The notes under the pieces were generated by a model. That model made no database searches. It saw only the letters and a list, made by a program, of their open reading frames with translations, and was not told the origin of the DNA. From Marinobacter salsuginis (GTDB lineage Bacteria; Pseudomonadota; Gammaproteobacteria; Pseudomonadales; Oleiphilaceae), in the NCBI RefSeq assembly GCF_009617755.1, contig NZ_BGZH01000001.1:868001-932000 (forward strand): a DNA stretch of 64,000 nucleotides, written 5' to 3'. This document shows, in pieces, positions 54,006 to 63,616 of the stretch (its first letter is position 1; each line of letters begins with the position of its first letter). The translations under genes and the position numbers were made by a program.

Positions 54006-54782
54006 TTACCACAAGACGCTGACAATCCCGATGCTGCTCACCAGCAGCAGCACCGTACCCAACAACCGGAAGAAGACCGGAGTCTCTGCCCGGAGAATCC
54101 GGTCGTGAGCGTAAAGCCCGATGACATGGCCCACCGCGGCACAGGGCAATAGCCAGAGGTGGTGGATAATCTGAAGATCGACGCCGGCCCACACGAAAGC
54201 GGCCATTTTGATCAGCACCAGAATAAACCACAGGGCAAACAAGGTATCCCTGAGTTTCTCTTTCGGCAAATGCTGGGCTGCCACGGCTATGATCAGGGGG
54301 GCGCCGATCAGGGATGTACCGCTGATGTAGCCCCCCACCATCAGGAAGATCGCATCCACCGTTTTGCTGCCACTGCGGAACGGCCGGTTAACGATGTAGG
54401 AGATCGAATAAAGCGCCACGATCACGAATATGATGGCGCTGAGAATGTCGGACGGCATAGTAATCAGGCCAAACACGCCAATCAGCTTGGGCACGATCAT
54501 GATGCCGAGAATTCGCCAGAGGTATTGCCAGTCGACGGTTCCCGTTCCCGCCTGACGTTGCTCACCCGACCCTCTGCGGTTGTTCATCCAGATGGTCAGG
54601 GAAGAAAACACAAGGAGATGAACCGCAATGATCGGCAAGAAGACCAATGGTTGATCCAGAACCAGCAGCAAGAATGGCAGGGACAGAACGGCACCACCAA
54701 ATCCCAGCCCAGAACGGACAAAACCACTCCAGACGAAAATCAGTGCAATCAGCAGATATTGGTAAATTGCGAGATCAGACAT
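54006..54782 (-). CDS. TauE/SafE-family (TSUP) membrane transporter
   Basis: 258 residues with about eight helices. TSUP signatures are FVWSGFVRSGLGFGGAVLSLPFLLL, split by a turn, and the second-half repeat GGYISGTSLIGAPLIIAV. Family members export sulfite, sulfoacetate or related organosulfur anions; the substrate here cannot be told. The start is supported only weakly. It converges on the AbiTii gene with a 15-bp gap and is divergent from the chemoreceptor. Confidence 0.9.
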   Translation of the reverse strand: MSDLAIYQYLLIALIFVWSGFVRSGLGFGGAVLSLPFLLLVLDQPLVFLPIIAVHLLVFSSLTIWMNNRRGSGEQRQAGTGTVDWQYLWRILGIMIVPKLIGVFGLITMPSDILSAIIFVIVALYSISYIVNRPFRSGSKTVDAIFLMVGGYISGTSLIGAPLIIAVAAQHLPKEKLRDTLFALWFILVLIKMAAFVWAGVDLQIIHHLWLLPCAAVGHVIGLYAHDRILRAETPVFFRLLGTVLLLVSSIGIVSVLW

Positions 54783-54878
54783 GGATTCCCGGTTGTCGTC
54801 AAAAGGGCCGTCATTTGTCCGGAACTGGTCTAAACTCAGCTATTTGCGAAGAAAAATAACATTGTCCGGAGGATGAGA

Positions 54879-56756
54879 ATGGCCCTGTCATGGAAACAGA
54901 AGTTCCTGTTGTTGATTGTTGCCACACTGATTGGCCTGGCCATTGCCACACTGGCATCACTGAGCGGGCTTGGCAGGGTATCGGACGCGTACGAGGCCCA
55001 AAGCGAAGCGAGAGCCTACGAATCAGCATCCCTCACCCTGCTGAACGACTGGCTGGGTCTCGAGAGAATGAGCGAAAGCCTGGAGCCAAACCAGGTTGAA
55101 ACCTATCAGGAGCGGCTGGCGTCACTGGCCACCCAGTCATCGGCACTCAATGAATCAGCGCAAACCCTCCCGGGCGACGCCGTAAAGACCACGGCACAAC
55201 AAATCCACAAACAGGTTGCGGAGTATACCCGACTTCGCACGCAATGGCTGGCCCTGAGCCAACAACTCGGGCTCACCCCGTCGGATGGCCTGAGAGCAAC
55301 GATGTCCAATGCGATTGATGAGAGGCTCCGGCAAATCAGCATCTCGATCTTCAACGACGACATCAACACCATCGCCTCTACCTACCGCGATTACCTGGCA
55401 ACCTTCGACGCGACCTACGCCCAGACCACACGGGAAGCATTGGAGCGGATGCAGGCCACGGTCACAGAAATGGATTGGCAGGAAATCGACATTGGCAAGG
55501 CGGTACAGGCCTTCGACGATGCTTTTTCCGACGCCGAGACGCTGATCGCGGATCTGTCCGCGATCGAGAACCAGCTCGCGGGCGCCGGCACTCAAATCAG
55601 GGATCTGATCTCGGAACAGAACACCCTGCTCCGCCGGGAGATCATTGTGGCAACGAGCGAACAGGCTGACACAGCCAGGACAGCTTCAACATGGCTCATC
55701 GTTGCAACCGCCGCAGCGGTCGTCATCATCCTCGTACTCACACTCACGACGGCCTCCAGCACCCTGGTCAGGCGGCTCAATGAAACCGTAAACCTGCTGA
55801 CCCGGGTTGCTGGCGGGGACCTCAGCCAACGCCTCGAGCCGGGCCGCAATCCGAATGATGAATTCAACCGCCTTGGCCAGGCGGCGAACAAAATGCTGGA
55901 CGATGTCTCGGATGTTATCGGCCAGGTCGTCGAGGGTAATCGGACGCTGTCAGTGCTTCAGACCGAACTGAACGCACTGATCGATCAGATGGGAAAAAAC
56001 GGCGAACAGGTCGAAGATGAAACCGAGCAAACGGCGACGGCGGTTCAGGAGATTTCCCACACCGCAGTGGATATTGCCCAGTACACCCAATCCGTCAATG
56101 ACGCCGTTCAGAGCGCCAACGGGGCCGCCCATTCCGGTGCCGAGGTGGTCAGGCGCAGCGCCAAAACCATGACCGAACTTGCCGAGCGGATTCAGAAAAC
56201 CCACGATCAGGTAAGCCAGCTGAGCAAAACCGGAGAGAAGGTCAACTCTATCGTCGGCGTCATTAACGGTCTCGCTGAGCAGACCAACCTGCTGGCTCTC
56301 AATGCCGCTATCGAGGCCGCAAGAGCCGGCGAGGCCGGGCGAGGCTTTTCTGTTGTGGCAGACGAAGTTCGATCCCTGGCAGAAAAAACCGTATCTGCCA
56401 CTAATGGCATCGCCGACATCGTGGAGTCACTGAACTGTGAAACCCAGGCGATATCCGGACTAATGAAAGAGGGCCTCAAGTCCGCCGGCGAGGGTGAGGA
56501 AAGTTCAAAAGAGGCGGCTCACTCGATCGAGCAGATCACCAGCTCCATCCAACAACTGGCGGGGGATATGAACCAGGTGGTGTCGTCGGTTGAGGGGATA
56601 TCAACCACCACCGAGGAAATCGCCCAGAAGGTTGAGCAGATTCACGGCCACACGCGAGAAACCGCGGATATCCGCCAAAAGCTCAACGCCCACATCGAGC
56701 GACTGTCGTCCCAGGTAACAGCCTTGACCCAGGCCTCCCAGGGCTTTCGGCTCTGA
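54879..56756 (+). CDS. Methyl-accepting chemotaxis protein (transmembrane type)
   Basis: 625 residues from ATG 54879 (GGAGG five bases before; another ATG two codons upstream overlaps the ribosome site). TM1 (about 9-31) and TM2 (about 272-294) enclose a ~240-residue helical periplasmic sensor, likely an extended four-helix or HBM type. A HAMP (about 295-350) and the signalling domain follow, with [20 protein letters not shown] and [18 protein letters not shown]. It controls swimming via CheA/CheW. The ligand is unknown, and no che gene lies nearby. Confidence 0.94.
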   Translation: MALSWKQKFLLLIVATLIGLAIATLASLSGLGRVSDAYEAQSEARAYESASLTLLNDWLGLERMSESLEPNQVETYQERLASLATQSSALNESAQTLPGDAVKTTAQQIHKQVAEYTRLRTQWLALSQQLGLTPSDGLRATMSNAIDERLRQISISIFNDDINTIASTYRDYLATFDATYAQTTREALERMQATVTEMDWQEIDIGKAVQAFDDAFSDAETLIADLSAIENQLAGAGTQIRDLISEQNTLLRREIIVATSEQADTARTASTWLIVATAAAVVIILVLTLTTASSTLVRRLNETVNLLTRVAGGDLSQRLEPGRNPNDEFNRLGQAANKMLDDVSDVIGQVVEGNRTLSVLQTELNALIDQMGKNGEQVEDETEQTATAVQEISHTAVDIAQYTQSVNDAVQSANGAAHSGAEVVRRSAKTMTELAERIQKTHDQVSQLSKTGEKVNSIVGVINGLAEQTNLLALNAAIEAARAGEAGRGFSVVADEVRSLAEKTVSATNGIADIVESLNCETQAISGLMKEGLKSAGEGEESSKEAAHSIEQITSSIQQLAGDMNQVVSSVEGISTTTEEIAQKVEQIHGHTRETADIRQKLNAHIERLSSQVTALTQASQGFRL

Positions 56757-56784
56757 CTCGCTGAAACAGCGGTTGCGCGGGCGG

Positions 56785-56813
56785 TTTACAGAGGTTAGCA
56801 TACCCGATACTGT
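56785..56813 (+). promoter_or_regulatory. Predicted promoter of the PA0069-type gene
   Basis: TTTACA (56785-56790), a 17-bp spacer and TACTGT (56808-56813) form a sigma-70-like promoter. The -10 is the left half of the LexA box, so LexA binding would block it. Confidence 0.5.
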
Positions 56814-56837
56814 ACATTTAAACAGTATCGGGTATGC
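56798..56837. promoter_or_regulatory. LexA (SOS) box inside a 16-bp perfect inverted repeat
   Basis: TACTGT-N8-ACAGTA (56808-56827) is a perfect match to the proteobacterial LexA consensus, with an AT-rich spacer (acatttaa). It lies inside a longer perfect dyad with 16-base arms (56798-56813 and 56822-56837), much longer than LexA needs. The right arm contains the first possible ATG (56834) of the downstream gene. Confidence 0.88.
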
Positions 56838-57901
56838 CCATGAAAACTCGCGCCACCGCCCTGAATCCCCACAACCGTTTCCAGCCCATTGTTACTGACC
56901 GAGAGGTCGACCCCGACTGGTATAACGATCCCGAGGACGACCTCAATCCCGATACCCTGGCCACTGAAGTCATTGAGGAAACCGCAAGATCCATCATCAG
57001 CCGCAATACCTCTCCGGATGTGCCATTTGATCAGTCCATAAACCCCTATCGCGGCTGCGAGCACGCGTGTATTTACTGCTTTGCCCGCCCTACCCATGCG
57101 TACTGGGACATGTCACCAGGGCTGGATTTCGAGACCCGGCTGATCGCCAAGCCGAACGCTGCAGCGCAGCTGCGAGAAGAATTGGACAAGCCCGGCTACC
57201 GGGTTTCGCCGATTGCCTTGGGTGTCAATACCGATGCCTACCAGCCCCTTGAACGGGATCAGAAAATCACCCGCCAGGTGCTGGAGGTTCTTGCCGAGTA
57301 CCGCCACCCGGTATCGATCATTACCAAGGGTGCTCTCATTCTCAGGGACCTTGATCTCCTCGCCGAGATGGCCTCCGAGGGGCTCTGTTCTGTGCGTATC
57401 AGCCTCACCAGTCTCAGCAACGATCTGAAACGACGCATGGAGCCAAGGACAGCCGCTCCGGCCACTCGCCTGAAGATGATCAGGCAGCTCTCGGCGGCCG
57501 GCATTCCAACCGGGATTATCCTTGGACCGGTGATCCCCTTCATCAACGATCACGAAATCGAGTCCATTCTCGAAGCCTCTGCGGACGCGGGCGCTACCCG
57601 CGCCAGCTGGATTATGCTCCGATTGCCCCACGAACTGGACGAACTGTTCCAGGACTGGCTGCACCGGCATTTTCCGCAAAGGGCAGAGCATGTGATGAAC
57701 CGGATGCGCGACCTGCGAGGCGGCAAGAGTTACGACGCCACCTTTGGCCGCAGGATGACCGGCACGGGCCCCTACTCGGATCTGATTCGCCAACGCTTCA
57801 CCAAAAAGGCACGACGGCTTGGGCTCAACCTCCATGAAGAGGAACCGCTGCGGAAGGATCTTTTCCGGCGACCAGGTGGGGAACAAATGCCACTGTGGTA
57901 G
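56834..57901 (+). CDS. PA0069-family radical SAM protein (SplB-like), SOS-controlled
   Basis: 355 residues from ATG 56834 (ATG 56840 also possible; neither has a clear ribosome site). The radical SAM cluster motif is CEHACIYC, inside PYRGCEHACIYCFARPTHAY. Further family features are GLDFETRLIAKPNAA, LGVNTDAYQPLERDQKITRQ and GPVIPFINDHEIESIL. The family is related to spore photoproduct lyase. The strong LexA box directly at its promoter suggests a DNA-damage role. I recall that the P. aeruginosa PA0069 gene is also in the LexA regulon; this should be verified. The reaction is unknown. Confidence 0.92.
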   Translation: MPMKTRATALNPHNRFQPIVTDREVDPDWYNDPEDDLNPDTLATEVIEETARSIISRNTSPDVPFDQSINPYRGCEHACIYCFARPTHAYWDMSPGLDFETRLIAKPNAAAQLREELDKPGYRVSPIALGVNTDAYQPLERDQKITRQVLEVLAEYRHPVSIITKGALILRDLDLLAEMASEGLCSVRISLTSLSNDLKRRMEPRTAAPATRLKMIRQLSAAGIPTGIILGPVIPFINDHEIESILEASADAGATRASWIMLRLPHELDELFQDWLHRHFPQRAEHVMNRMRDLRGGKSYDATFGRRMTGTGPYSDLIRQRFTKKARRLGLNLHEEEPLRKDLFRRPGGEQMPLW

Positions 57902-57967
57902 CATCAAAGTATCGTCCCTCCGACCACCGCAATTTAATGCCTCTCAAGGATGAGGTGGAGAACATCC

Positions 57968-59656
57968 ATGCATGGAATCAGACGTTGTTACCTCGCCCCG
58001 ACCTTGTTTGCCCTGTTTGCCACCCTCTGGCAACCCAGCTGCCTGGCCGCAGACGAAGCCATTGTCTCCAGGATTGAAGCCATGGAGGCCGGTTTCCCGG
58101 TGCAGGTGCTCGGAAACAGGTTAATGGCCCATCAGGCACTGTCTGCCTTTTATGGCGCCAACGGATACCAGCGAGTATGGCAATCAGCCGAGCTTCGCCG
58201 GCAATTGATTGATTCGGTTGAACAAGCCAGCGATGACGGCCTGAACCCGGCTGACTATCACGCGGATATTCTTTCCGGGCTGACGCTCAGACCCATGAGC
58301 GATTTCTCTGAGGACCTGAGGGCCGATCTGGATCTGCTTTTCTCTGACGCCTTTCTGATGCTCAGCTCACATATGCTGGTCGGCAAGGTCAACCCACAAA
58401 CGGTCCACGCCGAGTGGACGGCCAATCGGCGCCAACGCCAGATGGAATCCGTTCTGCGGGATGCGTTGGAGCGCTCGGACATCACCGGCACACTGTATTC
58501 GTTGCGGCCATCCGATCCCGCCTACCGAAAGTTGATGACTGCACGACAGGAACTGACCAGATTGCTGGGCCAGCCCTGGTTACCTCTGGCCTCTCGCCCG
58601 ACCATTCGCCCCGGCGACAGCGATGAGCGGCTGAGTGAAATTCGCCGCAGACTCTCTCTGTTGGGAGAGCTTGCGCAGGGAACTGAAACCGGTACGGATC
58701 CGCTTGTCTACGATGCGGAACTTGAAGCCGCAATGATGGGTTTCCAGGCCCGACATGGTCTTGAATCCGATGGTCTTATCGGGCGCGACACCGTAGCGGC
58801 CCTTAACCTGATGCCGGTGGAACGACTGCGCCAGATTGACGCCACGCTCGAACGTTGGCGCTGGCTGCCGGAAACCCTGGGCGACACTTATGTACTGGTC
58901 AATATCGCCGGATTTGAGATGAAGATGGTCGAAAACGGGGAAGAAGTGCTGCGCAAACGGGTCATCGTGGGCCAGCCCTTCCGTCAAACCCCGGTGTTCA
59001 GCGACCGCATCCGGTATCTGGTATTCAATCCCACCTGGACCGTACCGCGCACAGTGATGATTCAGGATCAGCTGCCACAGATAGTCCGGGATCCGGACTA
59101 TCTCCCCCGACTCAATATCAGCGTTTACCGTGGCTGGGGCGCTGACCGGCAAAAGCTGGATCCGCTGGACGTTGACTGGTCATCACTGAACCGGAATAAC
59201 TTCCCCTACCAATTGGTGCAGGAACCCGGCCCCCAGAATGCCCTGGGGCAGGTTAAGTTCATGTTTCCGAACCAGTACGATGTTTACCTTCACGATACGC
59301 CGGGTCGCGGGCTGTTTTCCCGGGCCGAGCGATCGTTCAGTTCTGGCTGTATCCGGGTGGAGCAACCGTTCGATCTGGCAGAGCGGCTTCTGGCATCGAC
59401 GCCCGGCTGGTCCAGGGAAAAGATTGACCGGGTGGTTTCCGGGGCAGAACCGGAGACGGTCGTGCTTCCGAAACCCGTGCCTGTGCATATCCAGTACTGG
59501 ACGTCGTGGGTGGACAACGGGGGACAACTGCAGTTCCGCAATGATTTGTACAACCGCGACGCCCGCCTGATCGACCAGCTCCGGAAAACCGCCGAGGGGG
59601 ATACGCGCTACACTACTCCGGTATCCGTCGCGAATCCGGAACGGGCGAAGCTCTGA
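57968..59656 (+). CDS. ldtD: L,D-transpeptidase, YcbB/LdtD type
   Basis: 562 residues from ATG 57968 (GGAG eight bases upstream). A signal peptide (RRCYLAPTLFALFATLWQPS, ending CLAA) exports it to the periplasm. A scaffold region, a peptidoglycan-binding helix (AMMGFQARHGLESDGLIGRD) and the YkuD catalytic domain follow. The active site is HDTPGRGLF ... RSFSSGCIRVEQP, with the catalytic cysteine. It forms 3-3 cross-links in peptidoglycan and matches YcbB in layout and size. It lies 66 bp after the SOS-controlled gene, without a clear link. Confidence 0.94.
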   Translation: MHGIRRCYLAPTLFALFATLWQPSCLAADEAIVSRIEAMEAGFPVQVLGNRLMAHQALSAFYGANGYQRVWQSAELRRQLIDSVEQASDDGLNPADYHADILSGLTLRPMSDFSEDLRADLDLLFSDAFLMLSSHMLVGKVNPQTVHAEWTANRRQRQMESVLRDALERSDITGTLYSLRPSDPAYRKLMTARQELTRLLGQPWLPLASRPTIRPGDSDERLSEIRRRLSLLGELAQGTETGTDPLVYDAELEAAMMGFQARHGLESDGLIGRDTVAALNLMPVERLRQIDATLERWRWLPETLGDTYVLVNIAGFEMKMVENGEEVLRKRVIVGQPFRQTPVFSDRIRYLVFNPTWTVPRTVMIQDQLPQIVRDPDYLPRLNISVYRGWGADRQKLDPLDVDWSSLNRNNFPYQLVQEPGPQNALGQVKFMFPNQYDVYLHDTPGRGLFSRAERSFSSGCIRVEQPFDLAERLLASTPGWSREKIDRVVSGAEPETVVLPKPVPVHIQYWTSWVDNGGQLQFRNDLYNRDARLIDQLRKTAEGDTRYTTPVSVANPERAKL

Positions 59657-59688
59657 AACAGGATACACCCATCAGTTGAGGAGAAATC

Positions 59689-60141
59689 ATGAAACAGATT
59701 CTGCTCGTGGTTTTCGGGATACTGATACTCCAGGGCTGTCTGTCGCTGCCCGCCGGCCAGGACGGGATTGAGGCCGACACTGTCTTCGTCAGCGCCAGTC
59801 ATTGTCTCAACGAATACCTGGATGATCTCGAGAAGGTGCATTACGGCCCCTGTCTCAAGATCATTGCTATCAATGGCGAAGAGCCGGATGTAAGAGAGGA
59901 TGGCTTTGTTGAACTACCGGTAGCCACAGCGCTGACCATCGGCGTGAGCTGTGTATATCGCCACGCCGACGGCTCGCCAATTCCGGCAACCATGGAAAAT
60001 TCGGACTTCTCCGTGAGCGAAACCACATTCGCAGAACCCGGCCAGCGTTGGTATCTTCACGCCCACAAACAGGCCCGAGGCGTCGTCGGCTGTGCCCCTA
60101 CCCTGTCGCGTTCGGTCTATCCAACCCATGACACGGATTGA
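59689..60141 (+). CDS. Putative lipoprotein of unknown function
   Basis: 150 residues, start after GAGGAG. The lipoprotein signal (MKQILLVVFGILILQGC) has lipobox LQGC. The mature part has four further Cys (HCLNEYLDD, GPCLKIIAI, VSCVYRHAD, VGCAPTL), which could form two disulfides, and a beta-rich pattern. It follows the L,D-transpeptidase gene at 32 bp and precedes the SelT/W/H-like gene by six bases, so the three may share a transcript. Family not recognised. Confidence 0.8.
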   Translation: MKQILLVVFGILILQGCLSLPAGQDGIEADTVFVSASHCLNEYLDDLEKVHYGPCLKIIAINGEEPDVREDGFVELPVATALTIGVSCVYRHADGSPIPATMENSDFSVSETTFAEPGQRWYLHAHKQARGVVGCAPTLSRSVYPTHDTD

Positions 60142-60147
60142 TTCCTG

Positions 60148-60426
60148 ATGACCAACAAAATTGATATCCATTACTGCACGGGTTGCCGCTGGCTTTTGCG
60201 CTCGGCCTGGATGGCACAGGAACTGCTGACGACTTTCGAAGGCGAAATCAGTGAACTGAGCCTACACCCGGGTACCGGCGGAATTTTTGAGGTATGGGTG
60301 AACGACCATCGCATCTGGTCCCGCAAAGACGACGGCGGCTTTCCGGAAATCACAAAGCTCAAGCAGCTGGTTCGGGACCAGATCGCACCGGGACGCTCGC
60401 TTGGGCACTCCGACTCAAAAACCTGA
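60148..60426 (+). CDS. SelT/SelW/SelH-family thioredoxin-like protein
   Basis: 92 residues. The redox motif is CTGC (IDIHYCTGCRWLLRSAWMAQ), with an ordinary Cys codon where animal relatives use selenocysteine. GGIFEVWVNDHRIWSRKDDG and FPEITKLKQLVRDQI complete the Rdx fold. The role in bacteria is unclear; a cytoplasmic thiol redox function is usual. No UGA recoding is needed. It lies close behind the lipoprotein gene. Confidence 0.93.
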   Translation: MTNKIDIHYCTGCRWLLRSAWMAQELLTTFEGEISELSLHPGTGGIFEVWVNDHRIWSRKDDGGFPEITKLKQLVRDQIAPGRSLGHSDSKT

Positions 60427-60543
60427 GCTACAGAACAATCATTCAAAAATATTGACAGGCTGCGTCGATATTCTTCGCTTTAAGAGTCCGAGGCGCGGCC
60501 CGATAGTAGTTGCCCATCAATTCACTTATATGTGAGGGTATCT

Positions 60544-61644
60544 ATGAGCGACGTGATGCAATCCATAAAGTTCAACACCATTGAGGTACCTAACCGATTC
60601 GCCCTGGCACCGATGACGCGGACCAGCGCAGAGCCAGACGGCACTCCGAATGCCCTGATGGCCGATCACTACGAAGGCTATGCAAAAGGCGGCTTCGGGC
60701 TGGTGATCACTGAAGGCACCTACACCGACGACAAGGCAAGTCAGGGCTATGCCAACCAACCCGGCATCATAAACCAGGAACAGATCGATGGCTGGAAAGC
60801 CATTGTCGATCGGGTTCACGCCGCAGGCAGCAAAATGCTTGTTCAGCTTATGCACGCCGGCGCGCAGTTCCAGGCAAACCGTTTCACGGAACAGCCCCAG
60901 GGCCCCAGTGAAGTCACACCCAAAGGCGCACCGCTTGGGTTTTACGGTGACCAGACTGAATGGCAAACCCCTGCGGCCATGACCAAGGCCGACATTCAGG
61001 CGGCTGTTGATGGTTTCGCAAAATCCGCCGCCAATGCGAAGGCCGCCGGGTTTGACGGCATCGAGATTCACGGTGCCAATGGCTACCTGTTGAATCAGTT
61101 CCTGAGCACGTATTTCAATCGCCGCGAGGATGAGTACGGCGGAGCACTGGAAAACCGGCTTCGCCTGGTGGTGGAAGTCGTCCGCGCAGTAAGGGAGGCT
61201 GTTGGCGAGAACTTTACCGTCGGCATTCGACTGTCCCAAGGCACCGTAACCGACCCCGACTACCAGTTGCCCGAAGGTGCAGCAGGGTTCCGCCAAATTG
61301 TGGAGGCCGTGCGTGATGCCGGTGCCGACTTCGTTCACACCACCGACGGTGACGTGAACCGGAAGCACTTTGTGGAAGGAGATGAAAGTCTGGCTAGCGT
61401 GGCGGCCAGCGTTGAAGGCATCAACCTGATCCTCAATGGCAGCATTGATGAAACCAATTGCCAGGACGTTGCCAACCAGTTCCCCCACACCCTGCTTGCG
61501 GTCGGCAAGAAAGCGCTCGCAAACCCCGACTTCGTGCAGCGACTCAAAGACGGCAAAGAGATAGCAGACATCGATTTCGCGATGCTGCAACCGAAGGCCA
61601 CGATTACCAACGAACTGGCCTGGCGCAAGCAAAACGCCGCCTGA
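60544..61644 (+). CDS. Old yellow enzyme-family NADH:flavin oxidoreductase
   Basis: 366 residues from ATG 60544 (GTGAGGG upstream; a GTG four codons earlier is weaker). FMN TIM-barrel features are NRFALAPMTRTSAEPDGTPN, LVQLMHAGAQ, GFDGIEIHGANGYLLNQFLS with the His/Asn substrate pair, and YGGALENRLRL. It reduces activated C=C bonds of enones or similar electrophiles using NAD(P)H. It has a possible -35 TTGACA upstream (near 60453) but no clear -10. A hairpin follows the stop. Confidence 0.92.
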   Translation: MSDVMQSIKFNTIEVPNRFALAPMTRTSAEPDGTPNALMADHYEGYAKGGFGLVITEGTYTDDKASQGYANQPGIINQEQIDGWKAIVDRVHAAGSKMLVQLMHAGAQFQANRFTEQPQGPSEVTPKGAPLGFYGDQTEWQTPAAMTKADIQAAVDGFAKSAANAKAAGFDGIEIHGANGYLLNQFLSTYFNRREDEYGGALENRLRLVVEVVRAVREAVGENFTVGIRLSQGTVTDPDYQLPEGAAGFRQIVEAVRDAGADFVHTTDGDVNRKHFVEGDESLASVAASVEGINLILNGSIDETNCQDVANQFPHTLLAVGKKALANPDFVQRLKDGKEIADIDFAMLQPKATITNELAWRKQNAA

Positions 61645-61669
61645 TCGTCTCTCCCTCCCTATCGATGTT

Positions 61670-61699
61670 GCAGGAGGAACCCAGCTGGGTTTCTCCTGC
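61670..61699 (+). terminator. Hairpin after the OYE gene
   Basis: GCAGGAG and CTCCTGC, with inner AACCCAGCTGGGTT, form a nearly perfect 14-bp dyad (61670-61699). No T-run follows. It is a probable transcript end between the reductase and ZIP genes, of uncertain efficiency. Confidence 0.55.
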
Positions 61700-61749
61700 G
61701 TAGCTACTTCGAACTGCTATGCTGACATCACAAGCGAAAGGGAGACTGA

Positions 61750-62535
61750 ATGACCTCTGACATCAGTATTGTCTGGCTGGGAACCATGGCCAGTCTGTTG
61801 GCAGGCCTCGCCAGCGGCGTCGGCGCTCTGGGCGTGTTCCTTGTTCGCACCCTGACCCATAAACTGCAGGACGGAATGCTCGCGTCGGCCGCGGGTGTCA
61901 TGCTCGCAGCTTCATTTTTTTCATTGTTGTTGCCGGGACTGGAGTATGGGGAGCAGATTACCGGCGAAACCTGGACTTCCGCCCTGATCGTCATTTTCGG
62001 TCTGCTATCTGGAGCTGCCGCGCTCTATTTCGTTCACCAGAGACTGCCACACCAGCACTTCGAGCTGGGCCGGGAAGGACCGGATGCCTCCTATATTCGC
62101 GGCATCTGGCTTTTCATTGTCGCCATCACCCTTCACAACTTTCCCGAGGGTATGGCCGTGGGTGTCGGTTTTGCTGGCGGCGACGTCAATAACGGGTACG
62201 TGCTGGCCACCGGCATCGGGCTTCAAAACATCCCGGAAGGGCTGGCAGTGGCATTTTCCCTGCTTGCCATCGATTATTCCCGCATCAAGGCATTCGCCAT
62301 CGCCCTCATGACCGGCCTTGCCGAACCCCTGGGTGGCCTGTTCGGTGCTACCCTCGTGTGGCTGGCCGAGCCCCTGATGCCCTGGACCCTGGGCTTCGCA
62401 GCGGGCGCCATGCTGTTCATCATCAGCAATGAGATCATCCCGGAAACTCACCATCGCCAGTGGAAGATCATGTCCACCTTCTGCCTGATGGGCGGGTTCG
62501 CCGTGATGATGTTCCTGGATGCTACGCTGGGCTAA
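61750..62535 (+). CDS. ZIP-family metal transporter
   Basis: 261 residues with eight hydrophobic helices. ZIP metal-site motifs are HNFPEGMAVGVGF in helix 4 and GLQNIPEGLAVAF in helix 5, where the usual HEIPHE-type histidines are partly replaced by Gln and Asn. Zinc uptake, or transport of another divalent metal across the inner membrane, is expected. A short His/Glu-rich loop (HQRLPHQHFELG) lies between helices 3 and 4. It is convergent with the LysR gene and overlaps it by 14 bp. Confidence 0.92.
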   Translation: MTSDISIVWLGTMASLLAGLASGVGALGVFLVRTLTHKLQDGMLASAAGVMLAASFFSLLLPGLEYGEQITGETWTSALIVIFGLLSGAAALYFVHQRLPHQHFELGREGPDASYIRGIWLFIVAITLHNFPEGMAVGVGFAGGDVNNGYVLATGIGLQNIPEGLAVAFSLLAIDYSRIKAFAIALMTGLAEPLGGLFGATLVWLAEPLMPWTLGFAAGAMLFIISNEIIPETHHRQWKIMSTFCLMGGFAVMMFLDATLG

Positions 62536-63430
62536 CAGCCCAGACGCCCGCAAGGGCTTCCAGCGCCTCGGCTATCAGCGGCTCGTCCTGCCGGTCCCGG
62601 TGCCATATAAAACTGAGTGCGCAAGGCAACTGTACCCCATCGACAATTTCCAGACCGGTTTCCTGGCGCTCAGCCATGGCCAGCGCATCCCTGGCGAGGC
62701 TGAGGCCCACTCCGGCCCGAACCAGGTCCAGCATGCAGGCCTCCTGATCGACCTGAGCCACGCCACGGGGCATTAAGCCCATGGGATCCAGAGTGCCTTT
62801 GAGTAGCCGGTGATGAACGGAGTCCTCGGGCGTCACAATCCAGGGCATGGTGGCCAGATCAGACCATTGCACAGACCGAATTCTCGGCCCCCAGCCCGCG
62901 GGGGCAACAACATAATAGTTGAACCGGGTCAGCTCACGATGAGTCACATCGGGTGCCAGTGACCCCGGCCCAACACCCGGCGGAGCCAGAAAAAAGCCGA
63001 CGTCGAGCCGGCCATCCCGTACCTGCTCCAATACGCTGCCGCTCATGCCCTGCCTTAGTTCGGTCTCCAGTTGAGGCGCCCGTTCGACCAACCGGCGCAG
63101 AAACGCACCGAGACGGATGAATTCTGGATCCACAATGGTACCGATGCGCAATCGCCCTCGCAGCGTGCTGTGCATTGCCCGGGCGCTCTGCTCAAAGGCG
63201 GCCACGGCTGCCAGCGCTTTCTCCGCCGGCGGGAGCAGAGCCTGGCCATCCGGTGTCAGGACCAGCCCCTGGGGTTTGCGTAGAAACAGTTTCAGCCCTA
63301 ACTCATCCTGCAATTGCTTAAGCTTCAGGCTAACGGCGGGCTGGGTCAGGTGAAGGCGAATTGCTGCACGGGAAACGCTACCCTCCCGCGCCACGGTAAC
63401 GAATGCCCGAAGGCTCTGAAGGGGATGCAT
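62522..63430 (-). CDS. LysR-family regulator, divergent from mmsA
   Basis: 302 residues. The HTH reads LRAFVTVAREGSVSRAAIRL, HLTQPAVSLKLKQLQDELGL; the effector domain begins LRIGTIVDPEFIRLG. It faces the mmsA gene across 186 bp that contain an ATATAA/TTATAT dyad, the usual arrangement for a LysR regulator controlling the divergent catabolic gene. Valine or propionate-linked metabolites are possible effectors. Confidence 0.92.
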   Translation of the reverse strand: MHPLQSLRAFVTVAREGSVSRAAIRLHLTQPAVSLKLKQLQDELGLKLFLRKPQGLVLTPDGQALLPPAEKALAAVAAFEQSARAMHSTLRGRLRIGTIVDPEFIRLGAFLRRLVERAPQLETELRQGMSGSVLEQVRDGRLDVGFFLAPPGVGPGSLAPDVTHRELTRFNYYVVAPAGWGPRIRSVQWSDLATMPWIVTPEDSVHHRLLKGTLDPMGLMPRGVAQVDQEACMLDLVRAGVGLSLARDALAMAERQETGLEIVDGVQLPCALSFIWHRDRQDEPLIAEALEALAGVWAVSPA

Positions 63431-63454
63431 AGAAGACCTCGCTTACAGGACACG

Positions 63455-63473
63455 ATATAAGATTAATTTATAT
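63455..63473. promoter_or_regulatory. Candidate LysR operator between LysR and mmsA
   Basis: ATATAA (63455-63460) and TTATAT (63468-63473) are perfect arms around a 7-base centre, giving T-N11-A spacing. It is 25 bp upstream of the LysR start and probably covers its promoter. Confidence 0.45.
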
Positions 63474-63616
63474 TGTGCTTTTAAAAATCTCAATTGCTTT
63501 ACCCAATAGCCACCCCTAACCTATATGGTCAGATATTAATCAACGCTCATTTTAGCCCGCAGAATCAAACATTCTGTCCCATTTTAGAGGCTGAGCACGA
63601 ACAGACAGAGGCATCC

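Noticed and set aside
60148..60426. Selenoprotein in the SelT/W/H-like gene
   Set aside because: The redox motif uses ordinary TGC cysteine codons and no in-frame TGA is present.
60526..61632. 368-residue minus-strand frame opposite the OYE gene
   Set aside because: Antisense shadow of a well-conserved flavin oxidoreductase; no initiation signal or recognisable domain.
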